Positions 1 through 5,393 of a stretch of DNA of 5,735 bases are shown in pieces (the stretch's first letter is position 1; each line of letters begins with the position of its first letter). The notes beneath the pieces were generated by a model. That model was not told the origin of the DNA, did not search any database, and saw only the letters and a program-made list of their open reading frames with translations. The DNA comes from Desulfobacteraceae bacterium (lineage in GTDB: Bacteria; Desulfobacterota; DSM-4660; Desulfatiglandales; Desulfatiglandaceae): positions 2,294,295 through 2,300,029 of the forward strand of contig CP070700.1 in NCBI GenBank assembly GCA_020349865.1, written 5' to 3'. A program made the position numbers and the translations under genes.

Positions 1-1
1 C

Positions 2-421
2 GGGGACCATTTCATGACCACGGACCAGTGCAGTATCAGGGCATACAATGAGGCCGGGATAACGAAACCTCGCGAGGAAATCAACATGATGGAGATCCAT
101 GACTGCTTGTCCATCACCGAGCTTGTGACCTATGAAGACCTTCATATTTCGGAGCGGGGCCACGCGGTCAGGGATGTCATGGATGGTTTTTATGACCTGA
201 ACAGGGGAGGGGTTCCCTGTCAGGTGGACGGCGGGTTGAAGTGCTTCGGCCATCCAATTGGTGCGTCCGGATTGCGTATGCTCTATGAGATGTACCTTCA
301 ATTGAAGGGAAGGGCCGGGGAAAGGCAGATCGAGAACCCGCGCTATGGCCTCACCCACAATCTGGGCGGGGTTCCCTTCATGAATGTATGCAGCATTGCC
401 ATAATCGGAAGATATAATTGA
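2..421 (+). CDS. Thiolase of the SCP2/SCP-x type, C-terminal part (5' end outside window)
   Basis: This is the last 139 codons of a thiolase-superfamily enzyme, which would exchange acyl-CoA and 3-ketoacyl-CoA by Claisen condensation or thiolysis in the cytoplasm. The frame is open to the window edge, so the ATG at 14 is an internal methionine. Counting from position 2, visible motifs are EIHDCL (His33, Cys35), corresponding to the HDCF fingerprint of SCP2-type thiolases but with Leu in place of Phe, then GGLKCFGHPIGASG (His84 of the GHP motif), and THNLGG followed by Cys130 near the end. The nucleophilic-cysteine domain lies outside the window. It is followed after 82 bp by an acyl-CoA dehydrogenase on the same strand, suggesting one operon. 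It is clearly different from the second thiolase at 3824-4990, so the two are not a recent duplication. Family assignment is firm; thiolase versus synthase or aldolase activity and the substrate are open. Confidence 0.88.
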   Translation, partial: GDHFMTTDQCSIRAYNEAGITKPREEINMMEIHDCLSITELVTYEDLHISERGHAVRDVMDGFYDLNRGGVPCQVDGGLKCFGHPIGASGLRMLYEMYLQLKGRAGERQIENPRYGLTHNLGGVPFMNVCSIAIIGRYN

Positions 422-503
422 GACGGTATTAGCGCTGAGAAATAAGACGGTAATACAGCAGTAAGGGCCGTGGGGCAGAAGAAAATAAAGGAGAGGGGCT
501 CTT

Positions 504-1646
504 ATGGACATCATACCATACACCGAAGAACACAGAATCTTCAGGCAGACCGTCAGGAAATTTTTTGAAAAGGAAGTAATTCCCTATGTGGACGAATGGG
601 AAGAGGCGGGTATCGTACCCAAGAGCGTCTGGCGAAAGATGGGGGAGCAGGGTTTTTTGTGTATGGACCTGCCAGAGGAATATGGGGGGGTGGGCGCAGA
701 CTTCCTTTATTCAGTCATATTGACGGAAGAAATGACCAGGACCAATTTTACGGGGTTGGCCGCACCCCTTCATAACGATATTGTGGTCCCTTACATTACA
801 TCCTATGCCTCCGAGGAACTGAAAAAGAAATACCTTCCCGGATGTATATCGGGGGAGATCATCACCGCGGTTGCCATGACCGAACCCAACACGGGGAGTG
901 ATCTTGCCGCAATCCGGACCTCGGCGGTAGAGGACGGGGACTTGGTAGTCATAAACGGGCAGAAGACCTTTATCAGTAACGGCATCAACTGCGGTCTCGT
1001 GGTTCTGGCAGCCAGGGACCCTTCTGTGGAAAACCCCTACCAAGCACTTGATCTGTACCTGGTAGAAGAGGGTGCTGCCGGTTTTGAGAAAGGGGAGAAG
1101 ATTAAGAAGGTGGGATGGCACAGCCAGGACACGGCCGAACTCTACTTCAGCGACTGCCGCATCCCCAAGGGCAATCGCTTAGGCCAGAAGGGCTCCGGGT
1201 TTATGATGCTCATGGATAAGCTCCAACAGGAACGCCTAATGTGTTGTATCATAGCAGTGGCCGGTGCAGAAAATATGCTGGCAATGACCATTGAGTATTG
1301 TAAGGAGCGGACCGCTTTTGGTCGCCCCATTTCCAAGTTCCAGAACACCCAGTTCAAGATCGTTGAGATGGCAACCGAGATCAGGCTGGGCCGGACCTTC
1401 TTAGATAAGCTCATCATGGACCATATGGAGGGCAAAAACGTTGTAGTGGATGTGTCCATGGCCAAGTACTGGACCGCTGAGATGGCAATGCGCGTTGCCG
1501 ACCAGTGTGTCCAGTTGCATGGGGGGTACGGGTATTGTGAGGAATACCCCATTGCAAGGGCCTGGAGGGATACACGCGTCCTGTCTATTTTTGCCGGAAC
1601 CAGTGAGATTATGAAGGGAATTGCTGCCAAGTTTATGGGACTGTGA
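504..1646 (+). CDS. Acyl-CoA dehydrogenase, long-chain (LCAD)-like
   Basis: A complete 380-residue FAD flavoenzyme that oxidises an acyl-CoA to the trans-2-enoyl-CoA and passes electrons to electron-transfer flavoprotein. The length is normal for the family. An N-terminal helical domain (about 1-120) is followed by the beta domain with AMTEPNTGSDL (124-134), FISNG (156-160) and GWHSQDTAELYF (204-215), then the C-terminal helical domain with ERTAFGRPISKFQ (268-280), QLHGGYGY (337-344) and FAGTSEIMK (363-371). Alanine 364 stands where MCAD and SCAD carry the catalytic glutamate. Glu243 in LQQERL matches the alternative base position used by LCAD and isovaleryl-CoA dehydrogenase, so the enzyme should be active and belongs to that branch. 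The ATG is preceded by AAGGAGA (488-494) at 9-nt spacing. It lies between a thiolase and an acyl-CoA ligase on the same strand, as in a beta-oxidation operon. Chain length and branching preference are not readable. Confidence 0.95.
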   Translation: MDIIPYTEEHRIFRQTVRKFFEKEVIPYVDEWEEAGIVPKSVWRKMGEQGFLCMDLPEEYGGVGADFLYSVILTEEMTRTNFTGLAAPLHNDIVVPYITSYASEELKKKYLPGCISGEIITAVAMTEPNTGSDLAAIRTSAVEDGDLVVINGQKTFISNGINCGLVVLAARDPSVENPYQALDLYLVEEGAAGFEKGEKIKKVGWHSQDTAELYFSDCRIPKGNRLGQKGSGFMMLMDKLQQERLMCCIIAVAGAENMLAMTIEYCKERTAFGRPISKFQNTQFKIVEMATEIRLGRTFLDKLIMDHMEGKNVVVDVSMAKYWTAEMAMRVADQCVQLHGGYGYCEEYPIARAWRDTRVLSIFAGTSEIMKGIAAKFMGL

Positions 1647-1648
1647 TG

Positions 1649-1704
1649 GGGATTGATGATTGACGACCATTAAACATCTTTTCAAATCGTCAATCGTCAA
1701 TCCC
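1649..1704 (+). repeat. Inverted repeat / RNA hairpin between dehydrogenase and ligase genes
   Basis: Arms 1649-1666 and 1687-1704 pair over 18 bp, with a single T/G position (1657/1696) that becomes a G-U wobble in RNA, around a 20-nt loop. Each arm is a tandem 7-mer: GATTGAY twice on the left and GTCAATC twice on the right. It starts 2 nt after the dehydrogenase stop. It ends directly before the ligase's probable ribosome-binding site AAGGG (1705-1709). No T-run follows, so it does not look like a standard intrinsic terminator. A stability or processing hairpin, a modulator of ligase translation, or a dispersed intergenic palindrome are all possible. Confidence 0.85.
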
Positions 1705-1717
1705 AAGGGTTCTTCTC

Positions 1718-3424
1718 ATGTCTTATGACGATAAGCCCTGGCTCAAATCATACGACGAGGATGTCAATCCTGAGGTCCAAATCCCTGATGTCTCCTTAGT
1801 GGTTCGCTTTGATGAAGTCCTGGAGCTTTTTCCCAAAAGACCGGCGATCCATTTTTTTGGAAAAACCCTCACGTATCAAAAACTCATCAGCCACGCCAAT
1901 CGCTTTGGCCGCGAACTCATGGAAAATGAATGTCAGCCGGGGGACGTGGTGGGCATCAACCTGCCTAATATCCCCCAGTATCTGGTGTGTCAGATAGGAG
2001 CCTTAAAGGCCGGATGCGTAACCTCGGGGATATCACCTCTGTTTACCCCCGGTGAAATGACCTACCAGTTAAACGACTGTAAGGCAAAAGCCCTGATTAC
2101 CTTGGATGCCATATTTGAGCATCGCCTCTTGAAAATAGCCGATCAGTTACCCCACCTCAAATTCGTTGTTGTGACAGGCATTCTTGATTTCCTGCCCAGG
2201 ATTAAGCAGATCCTGGGTAGGGTTTTAAGGAAGGTCCCTACAGGCAGGGTAACCCACCTGCCGGGAAAAACGGTTACCCAATTCATGGCCGTGCTTGCTC
2301 GCTTCCCTGATGAGGCTCCCGGTGTAAAAGTGGTTCCCGAAGACCACTGTCTCGTTCAGTACACCGGAGGAACTACCGGGACGCCAAAGGGAGCGGTGCT
2401 TACCCATCGGAATCTAATGGCCAACCTGACCCAGATCAGGGAATGGAGCACTCCGGAAACGGGAAAAGATATTGTTTTGTCCGGTTTTCCCTTCTTCCAT
2501 TTAGCGGGACTTATCATGGGCGTGCTTGTCGTTTCTGAGGGTGGGGCCCAGATTCTAATTCCTGATCCAAGAGATACAAAGCACATTATAAGAGAGATGG
2601 CCCGTTATAGGCCGAGCGTTTTAGTGAACGTTCCGTCCCTTTATCTGATGCTTTTAGGGGAACCAGGTTTCCGTAAATTAGATTTTTCCGGTCTAAAATT
2701 TTGCATCTCCGGAGCCGCACCCTTTCCGGTGGAGGGTATCAAGGAATTGGAAAAGGTGGTTGGCACAGGTAAGCTGGTCGAGGTCTATGGCATGACAGAG
2801 ACCAGTCCTATAATCACTATGAACCCGAGAGAGGGAAACAAAAAGACCGGCACGGTAGGCCTCCCCATACAGAGCACCCGTGTGAAGCTTGTGGATCTGG
2901 AGACCGGAACCCGGGAAGTACCGGTGGGTGAGGAGGGGGAGATCATCGTTAAGGGACCACAGGTAATGAAGGGCTACCTGAATAAACCGGAAGAGACGGA
3001 CGTAATCTTGCGGGAACTCGACGGCGAGCGCTGGCTCTATATGGGAGACGTAGCGCGTATGGATGATGAAGGATACCTTACCATTGTAGATCGCTCAAAG
3101 GACATGCTCAATGTTGGCGGGTTCAAGGTTTTTTCCCGGGAAGTGGAGGATAAGCTCCATGATCACCCTGCCATAGAGCTCTGTGCCGTTATTGGCATCC
3201 CCAACCCAAAGAGACCCGGCAGCGAACTGGTCAAGTTAGTAGTCCAGGTTGATCAGGCATATGGCGATGTGAAGAAGGAGGACATTAAAGAGGAGATCCT
3301 GTTGTTTGCCAGGGAACGTCTATCCCCTTACAAGGTCCCGAAGATCATTGAGTTCACGGAAAAGCTGCCCCTGACCCCAGTAGGCAAGGTGGATAAAAAG
3401 GCTCTAAGGCGAGACGGCGTTTAG
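1718..3424 (+). CDS. Acyl-CoA ligase (AMP-forming, long-chain fatty-acid type)
   Basis: A complete 568-residue member of the ANL adenylate-forming family. It activates a carboxylic acid with ATP to an acyl-adenylate and then to the CoA thioester. The N-terminal PWLKSYD (7-13) is typical of FadD-like ligases and supports the chosen start. The large domain carries the P-loop YTGGTTGTPKG (215-225), SGAAPF (331-336), the YGMTETSP motif (357-364) and MGD (442-444, Asp444 expected to hold the ribose). The hinge is DRSKDMLNVGGFK (458-470), and PLTPVGKVDKK (551-561) supplies the adenylation lysine, Lys557. All core motifs are intact. The ribosome-binding site is modest (AAGGG, 8 nt from the ATG) and sits immediately behind a strong hairpin. 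The gene follows the acyl-CoA dehydrogenase by 71 bp, which suggests it supplies that enzyme's substrate. Its end overlaps the convergent DUF35 gene by 21 bp. Substrate is unknown; fatty, branched or aryl-alkanoic acids are all compatible. Confidence 0.95.
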   Translation: MSYDDKPWLKSYDEDVNPEVQIPDVSLVVRFDEVLELFPKRPAIHFFGKTLTYQKLISHANRFGRELMENECQPGDVVGINLPNIPQYLVCQIGALKAGCVTSGISPLFTPGEMTYQLNDCKAKALITLDAIFEHRLLKIADQLPHLKFVVVTGILDFLPRIKQILGRVLRKVPTGRVTHLPGKTVTQFMAVLARFPDEAPGVKVVPEDHCLVQYTGGTTGTPKGAVLTHRNLMANLTQIREWSTPETGKDIVLSGFPFFHLAGLIMGVLVVSEGGAQILIPDPRDTKHIIREMARYRPSVLVNVPSLYLMLLGEPGFRKLDFSGLKFCISGAAPFPVEGIKELEKVVGTGKLVEVYGMTETSPIITMNPREGNKKTGTVGLPIQSTRVKLVDLETGTREVPVGEEGEIIVKGPQVMKGYLNKPEETDVILRELDGERWLYMGDVARMDDEGYLTIVDRSKDMLNVGGFKVFSREVEDKLHDHPAIELCAVIGIPNPKRPGSELVKLVVQVDQAYGDVKKEDIKEEILLFARERLSPYKVPKIIEFTEKLPLTPVGKVDKKALRRDGV

Positions 3425-3820
3425 TAATGTAAAGGTTATAGCCCTCGAATCACCCGGCGAATAGGTATCACCCTTTACTATCCGGCTTCCTAATTTGACC
3501 CTTCTTCCCATAAGGCTCATATCCGCATCATCAGGATTAATGTATACGAGGTTCCCTATCACCCAGGCCCCTTCGTCAAGCTCTACCATGGCAACCACAT
3601 AAGGCGGTTTCATGCCCTCCGGCGCCACCCTGATCACGGTAAAGGTTCTTAACACCCCTTCTCCTTTTATCTCTGTTACGTCACAGTCGGTTCCATTGCA
3701 GCTCCGGCACACGGCCATTGGCGGAAAGGTAACGGCATTGCATTTATTACAAATAAGACCCAAGAATTTCTCCTGTTCCAGGCCCTTCTGGTATTGATCA
3801 AACGTCAGCTTATAGTCCAT
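3404..3820 (-). CDS. DUF35 zinc-ribbon / OB-fold protein, thiolase partner
   Basis: A 138-residue protein with the DUF35 architecture: a short N-terminal helix, a rubredoxin-like zinc ribbon with four cysteines (Cys24, Cys27, Cys38, Cys41 in ICNKC and VCRSC), and an OB-fold (about 52-135) containing GVLRTFTVIRVAPEG and PPYVVAMVELDEG. The length is normal. Family members are not enzymes alone. They form complexes with thiolase-fold proteins, for example bridging acetoacetyl-CoA thiolase and HMG-CoA synthase in archaea, or partnering the SCP2-like aldolase Ltp2 in steroid side-chain removal. Here the ATG begins 3 bp after the stop of the thiolase, and its GAGGAG ribosome-binding site lies within the end of that gene. 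Translational coupling and a stable complex between the two products are therefore likely. The stop codon lies inside the 3' end of the opposing acyl-CoA ligase gene. Confidence 0.92.
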   Translation of the reverse strand: MDYKLTFDQYQKGLEQEKFLGLICNKCNAVTFPPMAVCRSCNGTDCDVTEIKGEGVLRTFTVIRVAPEGMKPPYVVAMVELDEGAWVIGNLVYINPDDADMSLMGRRVKLGSRIVKGDTYSPGDSRAITFTLLNAVSP

Positions 3821-3823
3821 TTC

Positions 3824-4990
3824 TTAACTCCTCAAAATAATAGTGCACAAGGTTCCAAAGTCTCCCCCTAATGTATCCACCAGGCCAATCCGGGCACCTT
3901 CCACCTGACGCGGGCCGCTTTCTCCCCTGAGTTGTTCCACAATCTCCGTTACCTGAGCGGCGCCTGTGGCGCCTATCGGGTGCCCTTTAGCCTTGAGTCC
4001 CCCGGAAGGATTTACCACTACCCTACCCTCAAGGTATGTCTCCCTTTTGGTAGCCGCATCATAGGCATTTCCGAAATCATAAAGACCAAAACTCTCAAGG
4101 GCCAGGATCTCTGCTATGGTAAAACAGTCGTGCAGTTCCACAACGTCAATATCATCAGGACCCAACCCCGCCTCTTTGTAAGCCTGAGCAACTGATGTCT
4201 CTCTGGCCCTGACTCGAGTGAGATCCTGCTGAAGGTAGAGAGGACCGCACGATGCCTGTCCCATTCCAGCGATGTAAATGGGCTTTTTTACGAGTTCCTT
4301 CGCCTTTTCAGCCGCAGCCACTACCACGGCGGCAGCACCATCGGAAAAAGGACAGCAGTCGAAAAGCTGAAGCGGGTCGGCCACCATCATTCCATCCAAT
4401 ACTTTCTCAACATCTATCTCCTTTTGAAAGTGGGCCTTGGGGTTCATGGAGCCGTGATAATGGTTCTTCACCGCCACCTCGGCCATATGTCTCTTCAATT
4501 CCTTTAACGGAATTCCATGCTTATCGGAATACATGTGGGTTGCCATGGCAAAAACCCCGGGGAACGTTATGCCTGCAAGGCCCTCGTGATACGCCTGAGA
4601 AGCCATGGCAAAGGTCCTGGTAGCCAGGGGGGTGCCCATTTTTGTAGCCCGTTCCGTGCCCCCTGCCAGGGCAATGTCATACACACCGGCGCCTACCAGA
4701 AGCGCCGCGTGACGAATGGCAACGGTAGCCGTGGCACATGCAGACTCAAAACGGGTGGCCGGCGCGGATATGGGCAATCCCAACTCGGCGTGGGCGAATG
4801 GTGCCATGTGGAGTTGTCCCTCTTCAAAGTCACCCAAGCAGTTTCCAAAGTACAGGGCCTCCATATCTTTTGGTTCAAGGTTGGATTGGGTAATAGCCTC
4901 AAGGCCTGCCTCGGCAAACATCTCCAGATTTGTCTTTTCTGATATGCCGAATTTGGTCATTGCCACACCCAAAATGGCTACTTGTCTCAT
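3824..4990 (-). CDS. Thiolase (acetyl-CoA C-acyltransferase), SCP2/SCP-x type
   Basis: A complete 388-residue thiolase. The nucleophilic Cys85 lies in ESACATA (82-88), GGTER (110-114) follows, then the HDCF fingerprint (287-290, His287 and Cys289), NPSGGLKAKGHPIGATG (327-343, His337) and LGGDFGTLC (374-382). The HDCF motif places it among SCP2-type or archaeal-type thiolases rather than the classical FadA/PhaA group with NEAF. All catalytic residues are present, so thiolysis or condensation is expected. A GTG start 24 nt upstream (5014) keeps the frame open, but AAGGAGG sits inside that extension, 8 nt before ATG 4990. The protein then begins MRQVAILGVAMTKFG, as the family does, so 4990 is preferred. 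The DUF35 gene follows after 3 bp and is probably a complex partner. Upstream lies a 403-bp gap with a probable mobile element, then an SDR gene on the same strand. An aldolase role like Ltp2 is an alternative, but the intact cysteine makes thiolase more likely. Confidence 0.94.
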   Translation of the reverse strand: MRQVAILGVAMTKFGISEKTNLEMFAEAGLEAITQSNLEPKDMEALYFGNCLGDFEEGQLHMAPFAHAELGLPISAPATRFESACATATVAIRHAALLVGAGVYDIALAGGTERATKMGTPLATRTFAMASQAYHEGLAGITFPGVFAMATHMYSDKHGIPLKELKRHMAEVAVKNHYHGSMNPKAHFQKEIDVEKVLDGMMVADPLQLFDCCPFSDGAAAVVVAAAEKAKELVKKPIYIAGMGQASCGPLYLQQDLTRVRARETSVAQAYKEAGLGPDDIDVVELHDCFTIAEILALESFGLYDFGNAYDAATKRETYLEGRVVVNPSGGLKAKGHPIGATGAAQVTEIVEQLRGESGPRQVEGARIGLVDTLGGDFGTLCTIILRS

Positions 4991-4998
4991 ATTTATAT

Positions 4999-5005
4999 CC
5001 TCCTT
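4999..5005 (-). promoter_or_regulatory. Shine-Dalgarno site fixing the thiolase start
   Basis: On the minus strand the bases read AAGGAGG, a full match to the anti-Shine-Dalgarno core, 8 nt before ATG 4990. It would lie inside the coding region if the upstream GTG at 5014 were used, which decides for the shorter protein. Confidence 0.85.
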
Positions 5006-5016
5006 AAATAGCACGT

Positions 5017-5045
5017 ATTTAGTGGGTTTCGTTGTAACATATCAA
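5017..5045 (-). promoter_or_regulatory. Weak candidate promoter for the thiolase-DUF35 pair
   Basis: On the minus strand TTGATA (5045-5040, five of six matches to a sigma-70 -35 box) is followed after 17 nt by CTAAAT (5022-5017, a poor -10 box, three of six). It lies just upstream of the ribosome-binding site. The -35 half falls inside the proposed mobile element and the -10 half in flanking DNA, so the insertion would have created it. The -10 match is close to chance level. Confidence 0.2.
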
Positions 5046-5333
5046 TCAAAAAGTCCGGGTATAATCTCATTCCCTGGGGGGCCATGCGGGTCTCTTTTTT
5101 AAAGGCCGCAACATAAATTCTTCTTCCGTTTGCCCAACGCCCCCTTGGCTCTAAAATACTATCCTAGCACAGGCGGAAAAGATGGCCGTTTATGAAACGG
5201 ATCTCTTATGGGGCTGCCCTCGGATGAGTTTTAAGGCAAATCCGCCGTTCAATGAAATGTGGCAAGGTTTTGCGGCCTTTAAAAAAGAGACCCGCATGGC
5301 CCCAATATCTTCCCGAACTTTTTGAGAAATTAC
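5034..5333. mobile_element. Probable non-autonomous transposable element (MITE), IS66-like ends
   Basis: A 300-bp segment occupies most of the only long gene-free gap. Both ends read inward from GTAA and, after a few divergent bases, share a TCAAAAAGTYCGGG block (5046-5059 and the complement of 5312-5325, 13 of 14 identical). The segment is bounded by the 8-bp direct repeat GTTTCGTT. Inside is a 34-bp perfect inverted repeat. There is no transposase; the longest ATG-started frame I found is 47 codons, so it would depend on an enzyme supplied elsewhere. IS66-family elements are known for GTAA ends and 8-bp target duplications, which is the basis for the family suggestion. It separates the SDR gene from the thiolase gene. 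An alternative is a large structured intergenic repeat that spreads without a transposase. Confidence 0.62.
5078..5303. repeat. Perfect 34-bp inverted repeat within the element
   Basis: Arm 5078-5111 is the exact reverse complement of 5270-5303, separated by 158 nt. The arms include CCATGCGGGTCTC, a six-T run, AAAGGCCGCA and their complements. The spacer can form further small stems: CCGTTT/AAACGG around a 3-nt loop (5186-5200) and GGCGGA/TCCGCC (5172-5177 with 5241-5246). Together with the terminal repeats outside, the whole segment could fold into one long branched hairpin, in RNA or in single-stranded DNA. The long spacer and the lack of a T-run immediately after the arm argue against a simple terminator. 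Confidence 0.93.
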
Positions 5334-5393
5334 GTTTCGTTGCACTCAACCCACCCTACATTGCTGCATCATAGTCAACCCATCTTACGCTGT

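Larger units (their letters stand above)
5022..5354. repeat. Interrupted palindromic repeat and flanking direct repeats
   Basis: The outer pieces GTGGGTT (5022-5028) and AACCCAC (5348-5354) are perfect inverted complements. GTTTCGTT occurs in direct orientation at 5026-5033 and 5334-5341, and a shared following G extends the match to 9 bp. Joining the outer flanks with a single copy of the direct repeat gives a 25-nt palindrome with a 7-bp stem and 11-nt loop. This is the expected picture of a short intergenic palindrome split by an insertion that duplicated 8 or 9 bp of target. From memory, GTAGGGTGGGTT...AACCCAC-like palindromes recur in intergenic regions of many bacteria; that was not checked here. 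Confidence 0.7.

Noticed and set aside
14..421. ATG at 14 as the start of a small 135-residue protein
   Set aside because: The frame is open to the window edge and the product begins in the middle of a thiolase C-terminal domain, so this is an internal methionine of a longer gene.
421..453. Direct repeat AGACGGTA (421-428, 445-452) and a 6-bp GTATTA/TAATAC inverted pair after the first thiolase
   Set aside because: The matches are short and weak, and can occur by chance; no regulatory or terminator pattern accompanies them.
711..1121. Long open frames antisense to the acyl-CoA dehydrogenase, and similar ones opposite the minus-strand thiolase (e.g. 4517-4942, 3932-4195, 4252-4623)
   Set aside because: They lie fully inside well-recognised genes on the other strand and show no recognisable domain.
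1649..1704. Hairpin as a rho-independent terminator
   Set aside because: The stem is A/T-rich in its repeated units and is followed by AAGGGTTC, not a T-run; the ligase gene starts 14 nt later in the same direction.
4991..5014. GTG at 5014 as the thiolase start
   Set aside because: The extension would contain the strong AAGGAGG ribosome-binding site of ATG 4990, and the family's N-terminus matches the shorter form.
5078..5303. The 34-bp inverted repeat as an intrinsic terminator or a pair of CRISPR repeats
   Set aside because: The arms are inverted, occur once each and are separated by 158 nt; no T-run directly follows the arm, and there is no array of spaced direct repeats.
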